A stretch of DNA of 64,000 nucleotides from Acidimicrobiia bacterium (GTDB lineage Bacteria; Actinomycetota; Acidimicrobiia; Acidimicrobiales; Poriferisodalaceae), in assembly GCA_022826045.1 (NCBI GenBank), contig JAJDVQ010000092.1, forward strand, positions 33,551 through 97,550. Reading direction: 5' to 3'. The stretch's first letter is position 1. Each line of letters opens with the position of its first letter. The notes beneath the pieces were generated by a model. It was not told the DNA's origin. It did no database searches and saw nothing but the letters and a program-made list of their open reading frames with translations. Shown here in pieces: positions 10,701 to 19,201 of this stretch. The translations under genes were made by a program, and so were the position numbers.

Positions 10701-13700
10701 TCATGACGGCGGCCGCAGCTGCTGGCAGAACTCGAAGAGCTGCCCGACGGTGGCCGGCTTGAGCGCCCGCACCGACAGCTGCACTTCGTTCGCATCGGCC
10801 TTGTAGCGGGCCGCCGCAAAGGGCGTGCCCGCACAGATGCGCTTCATGCGGAGCTCCTCGCTGGCAGTCAGCTCCAGCGGTCCCAGCCGCACCCTCCCGC
10901 CGTCGTGGCCGGGTGCGAATGCCACGGTTCGCATGCCCAGCCGGTGGCACTCGGCACGCAACAGCGCTATGTGCAGCAACGCTTGAGCTTCGGCAGGCAC
11001 CGGACCGTAGCGATCGATCCACTCGGCTTCGATATCGGCCACCTCGACCAGCTCGGTCACCGCGCCGAGCCTGCGGTAGGCCTCCAAGCGTCCGGTCGAG
11101 TCGGCCACGTAATCGTCAGGCAGATGCGCCACGAGCGGAAGGTCGATGACGAGCTCGGCCGGCTGCTCCGGCGTCTCACCGCTCAACTCGGCGACGGCCT
11201 CGCGGACCAGCTCGCAGTAGAGGTCGTAGCCGACCGCAGCGATGTGGCCGGACTGCACTCCGCTCAGCAGGTTTCCGGCGCCGCGCAGCTGCAGGTCTCG
11301 CATGGCGATGCGGTAGCCCGAGCCCAGCTCGGTCGACTCTCCGATCGTGCGGAGGCGCTCGTAGGCCTCCTCGCTCAGCGGCCGGCCCTCGGGGTGGAAC
11401 AGGTACGCATACGCACGTTGGCCCGAGCGGCCCACCCGGCCGCGGATCTGGTGCAGCTGCCCCAAACCGAGCAGATCGGCACGATCCACCACCAAGGTGT
11501 TGACGCTCGGCATGTCGATGCCCGACTCGATGATCGTCGTGCACACCAGCACGTCGTAGTTGCCCTCCCAGAAATCGATCACGACCTGCTCGAGCGTGCC
11601 CTCGTCCATCTGTCCGTGCGCCACCGCAATTCGTGCTTCCGGCACCAGCGCAGCCAGCTCTGCTGCCACACGGTCGATGTCCGCGACCCGGTTGTGCACG
11701 AAGAACACCTGGCCCTCGCGCAGCAGCTCACGCCGGATCGCCTCGCTGACAGCGCGTTCGTCGTACGGACCGACGTGGGTGAGAATCGGCTGGCGCTCGG
11801 CGGGGGGTGTCTGCAGCAGCGACAGGTCCCGGATGCCGGTGAGCGCCATCTCGAGCGTGCGGGGAATGGGCGTGGCGGTCAGCGTGAGCACGTCCACCTC
11901 GGCGCGCAAGTGCTTGATGGACTCCTTGTGGCTGACGCCGAAACGCTGCTCCTCGTCGACGACCAAGAGGCCCAGATTCTTGAACTTGACGTCGCCTGAC
12001 AGCAGGCGATGCGTGCCGATGACGACATCGGTGGTGCCATCGGCCAGCCCGGCGATGACGGAGCGCTGCTCTGCGGGCGTGAGGAACCGGCTGAGCACGT
12101 CGACGCGTACTGCGTGGTCGGCGTAGCGCTCGGCGAACGTCTGGTGGTGCTGCTGGGCGAGCAGCGTTGTCGGCACCAATACCGCAGCCTGCTTGCCGGC
12201 GGCGACCGCACAGAAGGCAGCGCGCACGGCCACCTCCGTCTTGCCGAATCCGACATCGCCGCAGACGAGGCGGTCCATCGGGACCGGCTCGGCCATGTCG
12301 GCCAGAACGTCGTCGATGGTGCGACGCTGATCTGGCGTGGGCGTGTAGGCGAAGCTGTCGGCCAGATCGGCCATGCCCCCGCCGTCGGGATCGAATGCAT
12401 TGCCCGCTGTGGTGATGCGCCGCTGGTACAGCACCACCAGCTCCTGGGCGATCTCGGACGCCGCAGCGCGCACCTTGGCCTTCTGCCGCTGGAAGTCGCT
12501 GCCGCCCATGCGGCTGAGGCGAGGAGTCTCGCCGCCGATATAGGGACGGATGAAGTCGATCTGCTCGGTGGGCAGGTACAGCCGGTCGGTGCCCCGGAAC
12601 TCCAACTCGAGGTAATCGCGCTCGTCGTCGCCGAATGCCCGGCGAACCAGCCCCGCGTAGCGAGCGATGCCGTGATGATGATGGACGACAAAGTCACCGA
12701 TGCTGAGATCCTCGAACGTCGGCGTGAGGGCGGTTCGCCGGCGAGCAGCCCGGTGGACGCGGCGGCGGCCGGTGAACTCGGCTTCGGGCAGCACAGCCAC
12801 ACCGGCGGCAGGCGCGATGAAACCGCTCCCGAGCGGGGCAACCACGACCTGCCCACCCGGCTGAGGGGTGAACGCTGCGCGATCGCGGTGCAGGCGGAGG
12901 GGAACCTCCTCGGCACGCAACGAGTCGGCGAGACGTGCGGCGGCGCCGTCGCCTTCTGCAGCCACTATGACAATGGGCCGCTGCGCTCCTGCAATGGGCG
13001 GCTCAGCGCCGGTCACGAGGCGACGAAGCTGCGCCACCAGCCGTGTGGGATCGCCGGCTGCGGGTGTCCACTGCTCAGTGGCGATGCTGGGACCGGGGTC
13101 ACCGGCGGCGGTCGGGGCCGCCGTCGAGTCGACCGACCAGACCGCTCCGTCGAAGCGTGAGAGCAACCGGTCGAACGGCACATGGAGCTGGGGCAGCGAG
13201 CCGCGGGGGGAACCTGATAGATTAGCCCGCTCGCCGTTCTGATGGCCATTCTGGCGACTGTCGTCATCGCGCAGGTCGGTGCTGTCGACATCGCGCAGGC
13301 CCCACGTCACGGCAAGCGAGCGAGTCAGGTCATCGGTCTCCGCCGCGATGTCGGCGGCGCGGTCAGCCAGCCGCCGTGGCTCGTTCAGCAGCACCAATGC
13401 GCCCGGACCGAGCAAGTCCGGCAGCACAGTCTCCTCGTCGGTGAGCCACGGGAGCCAAGACTCCATTCCGTCGAACAGTTCGCCGCTGGCGAGACGCTCC
13501 ATGTGCTCACCGCACCATGGTTCGCTGATGGCCAGCTCGGCCGCTCGGCGGCGCATGGCGGCATCAGGGCGCAATTCGCGCGCCGGAAACAGGCGCGTCT
13601 GGGCGACGTCGGCGACCGAGCGCTGATCGGACACCGAGAACTCCGTCAGGCGATCCACCTCATCGCCCCACAGGTCGATGCGCACCGGTGCGTCGGCTGT

Positions 13701-14288
13701 CGGGCAGAAGACGTCCACGATCCCGCCGCGCACAGCGAACTCGCCCCGGTGCTCCACCTGGTGCTCCCGCCGGTATCCCCACGCCACCAGTTGGGCCGCC
13801 AGCTCGGTGAGGTCGCATCGGCCGCCCTTGGCCACCTCCAATGCGGCCGTCCCGTCGGCGCAGGCCGCAGGGCTGAGCCGCTGGAGCAGCGACCGGATCG
13901 GAGCCACGATGACCTCGGGCAGGCCGGGGCCCTGCGACAGCGGCGATTGCAGTGCCGTCAGCACCGCCAACCGGCGACCCATGGTCTCGGTCGCCGGGCT
14001 CACTCGTTCGAACGGCAGCGTCTCCCACGCGGCGAACAGCGCCACCCGATCGGCGCCCAGCCAGGTGGCGAGGTCGTCGGTCCAGCGCTCGGCCTCGTGG
14101 GCCGTGGCGGTCACGACGAGGATTGGTGCACGCGACCCCTGTGTCGCCAAGCCGGCTGCGACGAACGGACGGGCCCCCTCTGCAACGGCGATCGAGCCCG
14201 ACGATCTTCCGAGCATCGAGACGAAGCCCGAGTCACGGCTGAGACGCTCGGTCAGCGCACGCAGGGGTGCCGTGGGGGCTGGGCTCAC
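10701..14288 (-). CDS. mfd: transcription-repair coupling factor
   Basis: A 1195-residue Mfd with all modules: an N-terminal UvrB-like homology region, the RNA-polymerase-interacting CarD-like domain (LSIGDFVVHHHHGIARYAGL), and the translocase. The translocase has Walker A CGDVGFGKTEVAVRAAF (about residue 675) and DEEQ box LLVVDEEQRFGVSHKE (about 775). Then follow motif III TLTATPIPRTLEMAL and motif VI QIRGRVGRSGQRAYAYL. The last roughly 120 residues form the C-terminal TRCF domain. It removes RNA polymerase stalled at lesions and recruits UvrA. Its GTG/ATG start region overlaps the pth stop in a 4-bp ATGA. Confidence 0.97.
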   Translation of the reverse strand: MSPAPTAPLRALTERLSRDSGFVSMLGRSSGSIAVAEGARPFVAAGLATQGSRAPILVVTATAHEAERWTDDLATWLGADRVALFAAWETLPFERVSPATETMGRRLAVLTALQSPLSQGPGLPEVIVAPIRSLLQRLSPAACADGTAALEVAKGGRCDLTELAAQLVAWGYRREHQVEHRGEFAVRGGIVDVFCPTADAPVRIDLWGDEVDRLTEFSVSDQRSVADVAQTRLFPARELRPDAAMRRRAAELAISEPWCGEHMERLASGELFDGMESWLPWLTDEETVLPDLLGPGALVLLNEPRRLADRAADIAAETDDLTRSLAVTWGLRDVDSTDLRDDDSRQNGHQNGERANLSGSPRGSLPQLHVPFDRLLSRFDGAVWSVDSTAAPTAAGDPGPSIATEQWTPAAGDPTRLVAQLRRLVTGAEPPIAGAQRPIVIVAAEGDGAAARLADSLRAEEVPLRLHRDRAAFTPQPGGQVVVAPLGSGFIAPAAGVAVLPEAEFTGRRRVHRAARRRTALTPTFEDLSIGDFVVHHHHGIARYAGLVRRAFGDDERDYLELEFRGTDRLYLPTEQIDFIRPYIGGETPRLSRMGGSDFQRQKAKVRAAASEIAQELVVLYQRRITTAGNAFDPDGGGMADLADSFAYTPTPDQRRTIDDVLADMAEPVPMDRLVCGDVGFGKTEVAVRAAFCAVAAGKQAAVLVPTTLLAQQHHQTFAERYADHAVRVDVLSRFLTPAEQRSVIAGLADGTTDVVIGTHRLLSGDVKFKNLGLLVVDEEQRFGVSHKESIKHLRAEVDVLTLTATPIPRTLEMALTGIRDLSLLQTPPAERQPILTHVGPYDERAVSEAIRRELLREGQVFFVHNRVADIDRVAAELAALVPEARIAVAHGQMDEGTLEQVVIDFWEGNYDVLVCTTIIESGIDMPSVNTLVVDRADLLGLGQLHQIRGRVGRSGQRAYAYLFHPEGRPLSEEAYERLRTIGESTELGSGYRIAMRDLQLRGAGNLLSGVQSGHIAAVGYDLYCELVREAVAELSGETPEQPAELVIDLPLVAHLPDDYVADSTGRLEAYRRLGAVTELVEVADIEAEWIDRYGPVPAEAQALLHIALLRAECHRLGMRTVAFAPGHDGGRVRLGPLELTASEELRMKRICAGTPFAAARYKADANEVQLSVRALKPATVGQLFEFCQQLRPPS

Positions 14289-14926
14289 GGCGATGTGCGG
14301 CCTCGACCGCGCCGGCCGACATTGGTGACGTTCATCGCCGCTTCGATGCCGTCACGCACCAGTACCTCCAGTCCTGACACCGCTTGGTCGAGGGCCGCAT
14401 CCACGAGCGGCTCCTCGTGCCGGCTGGGCCGCTGCAATACCCACTTCTTGCCGGCTTCGGGCCGGGGCGGCTTGCCGATGCCGATGCGCATCCGCACGAA
14501 GTCCTGCGTGCCGATCTGGCCGACGATCGAGGCCAGCCCGTTGTGGCCGGCGAGCCCTCCGCCTGCCTTGAGGCGGATCTGACCCGGCTCGAGGTCGAGT
14601 TCGTCGTGCACAACGACGAGTCGGGCCGGTTCGACAATGCCCTGACGCCTCACCAGCACACCCACGCTGCGCCCGCTCTCGTTCATGAACGTGGTCGGGC
14701 AGGCGAGCGCGATGCGCTGTCCGCTCACCGTCGCGCTGCCCACCCGGGCGTATTCCCGCCGTGCCGCGGCCAGCTCGCAGCCCAATGCAGCCGCCCAGCG
14801 CTCCACCGCTGCTGCGCCTGCGTTGTGGCGGCTGCCGGCGAATCGCTCGGGGGGATTGCCCAAGCCCACCACGAGCCAGTCTGCGGCTGTGCCCCGCCGC
14901 GCGGCCGCCCGGCGGAAGATCGACAC
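14285..14926 (-). CDS. pth: peptidyl-tRNA hydrolase
   Basis: 213 residues, normal length. The substrate-binding N-terminus WLVVGLGNPPERFAGSRHN contains the Asn and catalytic His of bacterial Pth. The later block VVHDELDLEPGQIRLKAGG carries the catalytic Asp, and GGLAGHNGLASIVGQIGTQD is the second signature. It releases peptides from prematurely dropped peptidyl-tRNA. It follows the L25 gene by 8 bp and overlaps mfd, forming the common rplY-pth-mfd operon. Confidence 0.96.
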   Translation of the reverse strand: MSIFRRAAARRGTAADWLVVGLGNPPERFAGSRHNAGAAAVERWAAALGCELAAARREYARVGSATVSGQRIALACPTTFMNESGRSVGVLVRRQGIVEPARLVVVHDELDLEPGQIRLKAGGGLAGHNGLASIVGQIGTQDFVRMRIGIGKPPRPEAGKKWVLQRPSRHEEPLVDAALDQAVSGLEVLVRDGIEAAMNVTNVGRRGRGRTSP

Positions 14927-14934
14927 CGGGGCGG

Positions 14935-15579
14935 TCAGTCCTCGTCTTGGGCGTTTTCGGCGTCGGCTTCCTCGTCGTCTTCGAGGGCTTCGCCGTCGTC
15001 GCCGAGCTGCTCGGCTGCAACAGCGGCCCGGGTTCGCTGAGCGATCACCACCAGCGTGTCGCCGTCGAGCAGGCTCACCATGCCCTCGGGAAGCGTCATG
15101 TCGCTGACGCGGACCGGGCTCTCGAGTGACAGCTCCGATACGTCGACATCCAGCGCGGGAGGTATGACGCCTGCGGGAGATTCGACGTGCAGGGACATCA
15201 GCTGCTGCTGGGTGACAGCGCCCTGCCGACCCGCGACCACGGGGTCGCCGACGAGCCGCACCGGCACATCGACGACGAGGCGCTCATCGAGGGAGACCAG
15301 CATGAAGTCGACGTGGGTCACGCGGTTCGCAATGGTGTCGCGCTGCATGTCCTTGACGATGGTGAGATGGTTCTTGCCCTCGACTTCGAGCGTGATGATC
15401 GCGTTCGGCCCGGCTGCGTTCAGCGCGGCCCGGAACCGCAGGCGATCCAACGTGAGCAGCACCGGTTCGGTGCCGTGGCCGTACATGACCGCAGGTATCT
15501 TGTCGTCCGCCCGCAGGCGCCGCGACGGGCCCGAGCCAGTGCGCGTGCGGCTGTGGGCGACGAGCTTCAGCTGTTCCAT
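14935..15579 (-). CDS. rplY: ribosomal protein bL25/Ctc
   Basis: 214 residues, the long Ctc-type form. An N-terminal 5S-rRNA-binding L25 domain (LVAHSRTRTGSGPSRRLR, then VMYGHGTEPVLLTLD) is followed by the TL5 C-terminal beta-domain (VDVPVRLVGDPVVAGRQGAV) and an acidic tail. ATG 15579 is followed by typical sequence. It is co-transcribed with pth, and the prs gene lies 58 bp upstream, as in many Gram-positive genomes. Confidence 0.95.
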   Translation of the reverse strand: MEQLKLVAHSRTRTGSGPSRRLRADDKIPAVMYGHGTEPVLLTLDRLRFRAALNAAGPNAIITLEVEGKNHLTIVKDMQRDTIANRVTHVDFMLVSLDERLVVDVPVRLVGDPVVAGRQGAVTQQQLMSLHVESPAGVIPPALDVDVSELSLESPVRVSDMTLPEGMVSLLDGDTLVVIAQRTRAAVAAEQLGDDGEALEDDEEADAENAQDED

Positions 15580-15637
15580 CGCGATTCCCTCACCGGTCGA
15601 GCGCGTGCACGTTGAGCGGCAGGCAAGCCTACGGGTC

Positions 15638-16621
15638 TCAGAAGAGGTTCTGGCCGTCGAAGATCTCCGACACCGACGCGTCCTCGAACACCGATTCGAG
15701 CGCGTCGGCGAACACCTCGGCGACGCTGAGCACCATGAGCTTGTCGAACTGCTTCGAGCTGGGGATCGGCACCGTATTGGTGACGATGACCTGGCTCAGC
15801 GAGGAGTTCTTCAGCCGATCGATGGCTGGCCCGGAGAACACTGCGTGTGTGCTGGCACACATCACGTCGGCAGCGCCTTGAGCGATCAGCGTCTCGGTGG
15901 CCGAGCAGATGGTGCCGGCAGTGTCGATCATGTCGTCGATGATCACGCATGTGCGTCCGGCCACCTCGCCCATGATCCCGAGCGCCTCAGAGGAGTTGGT
16001 GTCCTCGGTGGCGCGTCGCTTGTAGATGGATGCCACGTCGCAGCCCAGCCGGGTTGCGTAACGCTCGGCCACCTTCACCCGGCCCGTGTCGGGCGAGACG
16101 ATCACCGAGTCGGGTCCCATGACGTTGGACAGGTACTTGATGAGCACCGGCGCAGCGGTGAGATGATCCACCGGTCCGTCGAAGAACCCCTGGATCTGGC
16201 CGCTGTGCAGATCGATCGACACCAGCCGCTCGGCCCCGGCGACGGTGAACAGGTCGGCCAGCAGTCGGGCAGTGATCGGCTCGCGGCCGGCCGCCTTGCG
16301 ATCCTGGCGTGCGTAGCCGTACAGCGGCGCAACTGCGGTGATCCGCTTGGCCGAAGCACGCCGGGCGGCATCCACCATGATCAGCTGCTCCATGATCGCG
16401 TCGTTGATGCTCATGGTCTCGCTGGCGGCGTGACTCTGGATGACGAAGACGTCACCGCCGCGGATGGACTCGGCGAACTTGCACTTGATCTCGCCGTTGG
16501 CGAAGTCGACCAGTCCCGGATCACCCAGCGCGACGCCCAGCTGTGCAGCGATCTCTTGCGCCAATTCAGGATTCGCCCGGCCGCTGAACAGATGCAGGCG
16601 CTTCTTAGTGACCAGCTCCAT
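15638..16621 (-). CDS. prs: ribose-phosphate pyrophosphokinase
   Basis: About 327 residues. It makes PRPP from ribose 5-phosphate and ATP for nucleotide, His and Trp synthesis. Visible blocks are LFSGRANPELAQEIA at the N-terminus, the flexible catalytic loop region (AVAPLYGYARQDRKAAGREP), SIDLHSGQIQGFFDGPVDHL, and the PRPP-binding VIIDDMIDTAGTI. ATG 16621 is preferred because AAAGGAAC lies at proper distance and the protein then matches the family N-terminus. The gap to the upstream glmU-like gene is 192 bp. Confidence 0.96.
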   Translation of the reverse strand: MELVTKKRLHLFSGRANPELAQEIAAQLGVALGDPGLVDFANGEIKCKFAESIRGGDVFVIQSHAASETMSINDAIMEQLIMVDAARRASAKRITAVAPLYGYARQDRKAAGREPITARLLADLFTVAGAERLVSIDLHSGQIQGFFDGPVDHLTAAPVLIKYLSNVMGPDSVIVSPDTGRVKVAERYATRLGCDVASIYKRRATEDTNSSEALGIMGEVAGRTCVIIDDMIDTAGTICSATETLIAQGAADVMCASTHAVFSGPAIDRLKNSSLSQVIVTNTVPIPSSKQFDKLMVLSVAEVFADALESVFEDASVSEIFDGQNLF

Positions 16622-16813
16622 CGCGTGTTCCTTTCGAGACAGTTCAGGTGGCGATGCGCTCGGCACTGTCGCGCCTTTCCATCGCTCAGGCGGCTTGGCG
16701 GTGGGTTCAGGCGGCATATTTTGCAGTCCGACGGCACTTCGAGACTACCCGACGGCACCCTGTGGCCCCCGGAGTCCGGACTGTCTTGGAGGCCGTCATG
16801 GAGAGCCACGGCT

Positions 16814-17578
16814 TCAGGACGGTGAGGGGCGAGCGGCCAAGACGGCTTCGCAGGCAGCGAACTGGGCCGCATCGTTCACGCCCATGGCCTCAGAGGGATC
16901 GTTCAGGGTCATCGCAACGATGCCCTGACCGCTGCGCGCCAGCAGGTCGATGGCGTCGGTGAGGTAGTACTCCGATGCGGCGTTGGTTCGACCGAGCTGC
17001 GGGAGCACATGACGGAGCTGGGCTAAGTCGAAGCAGTACACGCCAGCGTTGATCTCGTCGATCTGAGATTCCGCCGGTGAGGCGTCGCGCTGCTCGACGA
17101 TGGTGATCCCGCTGTCGCAGCGCACTATGCGCCCGTAGCCGGTCGGGTCGTCGAGGCGGGCGGTCAGCAGGCTGGCCGCTGCACCGATGCGACGCCGGTC
17201 GGCAACGAGCCGGGTGAGCGTCTCGGGCCGCAGCAGCGGCGTGTCGCCTGGCAGCACCAGCACATCGCTCGCTGTCGGCGGATCGCCGAGCGCGTCGAGC
17301 CCCACGCGGACCGCGTCGCCCGTGCCGAGCTGTTGCGGCTGGGTGGCGAAGATCAGCCGTTCCGGCTGGGGCGCTCCCGCGTGAACCTCGTCGCGCACCC
17401 GATCTGCTTCGTGCCCGACGACCACGATGACCGGGCCTGCATCGGCCGCAGCGAGCGTGTCGAGCAGGCGCAGGACCATGGCGCGGCCAGCCACCGGGTG
17501 CAGCGGCTTGGGCAGATCCGACGACAGGCGGGTGCCGGCGCCCGCTGCCAGCACGATGGCCGCGCAGGCTGCGTTCAT
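16814..17578 (-). CDS. glmU: GlmU-like UDP-HexNAc pyrophosphorylase, nucleotidyltransferase domain only
   Basis: 254 residues, corresponding to the N-terminal uridylyltransferase half of GlmU. It has the nucleotide-binding AAIVLAAGAGTRLSSDLPKP, the metal site VLVLPGDTPLL, and EINAGVYCFDLAQL. The C-terminal left-handed beta-helix that acetylates glucosamine 1-phosphate (about 200 residues in ordinary GlmU) is missing, and the frame ends at an ordinary stop. Either the acetyltransferase is a separate protein or this makes another sugar nucleotide. The name is therefore family-level. It sits between tRNA-Gln and prs, the usual glmU-prs order. Confidence 0.8.
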   Translation of the reverse strand: MNAACAAIVLAAGAGTRLSSDLPKPLHPVAGRAMVLRLLDTLAAADAGPVIVVVGHEADRVRDEVHAGAPQPERLIFATQPQQLGTGDAVRVGLDALGDPPTASDVLVLPGDTPLLRPETLTRLVADRRRIGAAASLLTARLDDPTGYGRIVRCDSGITIVEQRDASPAESQIDEINAGVYCFDLAQLRHVLPQLGRTNAASEYYLTDAIDLLARSGQGIVAMTLNDPSEAMGVNDAAQFAACEAVLAARPSPS

Positions 17579-17613
17579 CGGCGCAGATCCGCAGTCGGCA
17601 AGCGACAGCAGTG

Positions 17614-17685
17614 TTCGGGGAGGAGGACTCGAACCTCCATTGCCGGGACCAAAACCCGATGTCCTGCCAATTGAACGATCCCCGA
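17614..17685 (-). tRNA. tRNA-Gln (anticodon TTG)
   Basis: A 72-nt cloverleaf on the minus strand. The 7-bp acceptor stem is TCGGGGA/TCCCCGA. The anticodon stem is CGGG/CCCG around loop TTTTGGT with anticodon TTG at 17652-17650. The T-arm has GGTTCGAGTCC. The discriminator is A and the 3' CCA is not encoded. It lies 36 bp upstream of the glmU-like gene on the same strand. Confidence 0.95.
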
Positions 17686-17867
17686 TCGCGCACGCCGCTG
17701 CTGCGAGCCTGCTTCAGGATCGAGGGTAGCGACCTCGCCACGGGCGACCCACAGCGTTTTCGGGGCGCCTGAGATGCGTCAGACTCCGGTGCTGCTCAGA
17801 ACTGCCGGCTTCCGTCGCTGCGGCACTCGTGCTGCACCGCCGCCGAGGCGATAGCGTTCACCGTCCG

Positions 17868-17963
17868 ATGGGATCGCTGGTCAAAAAGCGCCGCAAGCGG
17901 ATGCGCAAGAAGAAGCACCGCAAGATGCTGCGGCGCACGCGCTACCAGCGCCGCAACCGCTGA
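17868..17963 (+). CDS. bS22-like small basic ribosomal protein (AURKAIP1/COX24 domain)
   Basis: A 31-codon gene, MGSLVKKRRKRMRKKKHRKM followed by LRRTRYQRRNR, almost wholly basic. Sequence and length match the tiny actinobacterial AURKAIP1/COX24-domain proteins identified as bS22 in mycobacterial ribosomes. It should bind near the decoding-region rRNA of the 30S subunit. It is a lone plus-strand gene, convergent with a putative small lipoprotein gene. Easily missed because of its size. Confidence 0.88.
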   Translation: MGSLVKKRRKRMRKKKHRKMLRRTRYQRRNR

Positions 17964-18062
17964 CTTCGGCCTCCCCTGCCATCGCCAGCACCATTTGACG
18001 AGCGCGCCGTCGCGCTCGCGACGAGAGCCCAGTCCCATGTTCACGAGCTTCAGCGCGGGCAA

Positions 18063-18194
18063 CTACAAGGCTTGGCGCGCTACGGACGAAATCGCCCTTG
18101 CGCCAATCAGCGGAACCCGTGTGCCCGTGCATGCGGCCAGCACGGCCGATGCCCCGCCGGCCGACAGCAGCCAGAGGAACCTGCGGCGGCTCAT
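18063..18194 (-). CDS. putative tiny Tat-exported lipoprotein, or remnant of one
   Basis: 43 codons from ATG 18194, preceded by a GAGCGGGGG purine run. The sequence starts MSRRRFLWLLSAGGASAVL and continues AACTGTRVPL, a twin-arginine motif, hydrophobic core and lipobox LAAC. Only about 20 residues follow the lipid-modified Cys. It could be a genuine micro-lipoprotein or the front of a gene whose body is gone. It lies 71 bp downstream of dapB on the same strand. Supported by pattern only. Confidence 0.4.
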   Translation of the reverse strand: MSRRRFLWLLSAGGASAVLAACTGTRVPLIGARAISSVARQAL

Positions 18195-18265
18195 CCCCCG
18201 CTCGTGGGCGAACCCCCAGAGCGGTCGACGTCGCGCGGCCCCGGTCACCATTGGCCCCGCACTGA

Positions 18266-19042
18266 TCAGAGATGCAGGTACGTATCGAGGCCGATCGTGA
18301 CGCCGGGGTGCTCGCCGATGGACTTGCAGGCGAGCAGCACACCCGGCATGAACGACACCCGATCCAGGCTGTCGTGGCGGATGGTGAGCGTCTCGCCGGC
18401 CGTGCCCAGCAGCACCTGCTGGTGCGCCACCAGCCCCCGCAGCCGCACGGAGTGAACCGCAATGCCGCCGGGACCCTTGCCGCCGCGGGCGCCCGGCACC
18501 ACCTCCTCACGGGTCGGGTCGGGCCCCCAGTCATCGGAGGCCTCTGCCATCGCACGCACAGTTTGCATGGCAGTCCCAGAGGGCGCATCCACCTTGTTGT
18601 CGTGATGGAGCTCGATGACCTCGGCCGTCGGGAAGAACGGAGCGGCGAGCTCGGCGAAACGCATCATGAGCACAGCCCCGATGGCGAAGTTCGGGGCGAT
18701 GAGGCAATTGCTGGAAGTGAACGCCGCCCGGCACCGCTCGTAATCGTCGGGATCGAGGCCGCTCGTGCCCACAACGGCATGCACTCCGTTGGCCGCACAC
18801 CATGCCAGGTTCTCGCGGGCTGCCGCGGCAACCGTGAAATCGACAGCCACGCCGACGCCCGCCGGGTCGACGTCGGCGACCGACGCGACGATGTCGATGC
18901 TGTCGGCGGCGTCGCGCCGGCCCGGCGCACCGGGATCCACACCGGCCGCCAACTCCAAGTCGGCATCGGCGGCAACCGCCTCGCACACCGTTGCGCCCAT
19001 CCGCCCGCCCGCGCCGAACACCAGCACTCTCACGGCAGTCAC
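18266..19042 (-). CDS. dapB: 4-hydroxy-tetrahydrodipicolinate reductase
   Basis: 258 residues. It catalyses the NAD(P)H-dependent step of lysine and diaminopimelate synthesis. The N-terminal dinucleotide fold reads VLVFGAGGRMGATVCEAVA. The active-site block is ELHHDNKVDAPSGTAMQTV with the conserved His-His, Lys and DAPSGTA. Length is normal for the family. It is the last recognised gene of the pnp-side cluster on this strand, 159 bp after pnp, with one interspersed repeat copy in that gap. Confidence 0.96.
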   Translation of the reverse strand: MTAVRVLVFGAGGRMGATVCEAVAADADLELAAGVDPGAPGRRDAADSIDIVASVADVDPAGVGVAVDFTVAAAARENLAWCAANGVHAVVGTSGLDPDDYERCRAAFTSSNCLIAPNFAIGAVLMMRFAELAAPFFPTAEVIELHHDNKVDAPSGTAMQTVRAMAEASDDWGPDPTREEVVPGARGGKGPGGIAVHSVRLRGLVAHQQVLLGTAGETLTIRHDSLDRVSFMPGVLLACKSIGEHPGVTIGLDTYLHL

Positions 19043-19059
19043 GCTAGTAGCGCGCGGGG

Positions 19060-19162
19060 GCTGAGCCGTGAGGCGACGCGTGGCCCGAGCAGCCCGTGTG
19101 CCCGATCCGCATGAGCGCGGCGAACAAGAGCAGAAGCCAACGATGCAGCTGACGAGAAGGCT
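19060..19162 (+). repeat. interspersed repeat, copy A
   Basis: Copy A of a roughly 95-bp repeat. Blocks shared with copies at 42898 and 55900: GGCTGAGCC, then GGCCCGAGCAGCCCGTG, then GCGAACAAGAGC, then GAGAAGGCTC. It lies between pnp and dapB and is read on the plus strand, opposite to those genes. No terminal inverted repeats or target duplications are obvious. Confidence 0.65.
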
Positions 19163-19201
19163 CGTCGGCTCGCGCCGCGCTGAGCCGCCGGGTTGAGCCG
19201 C

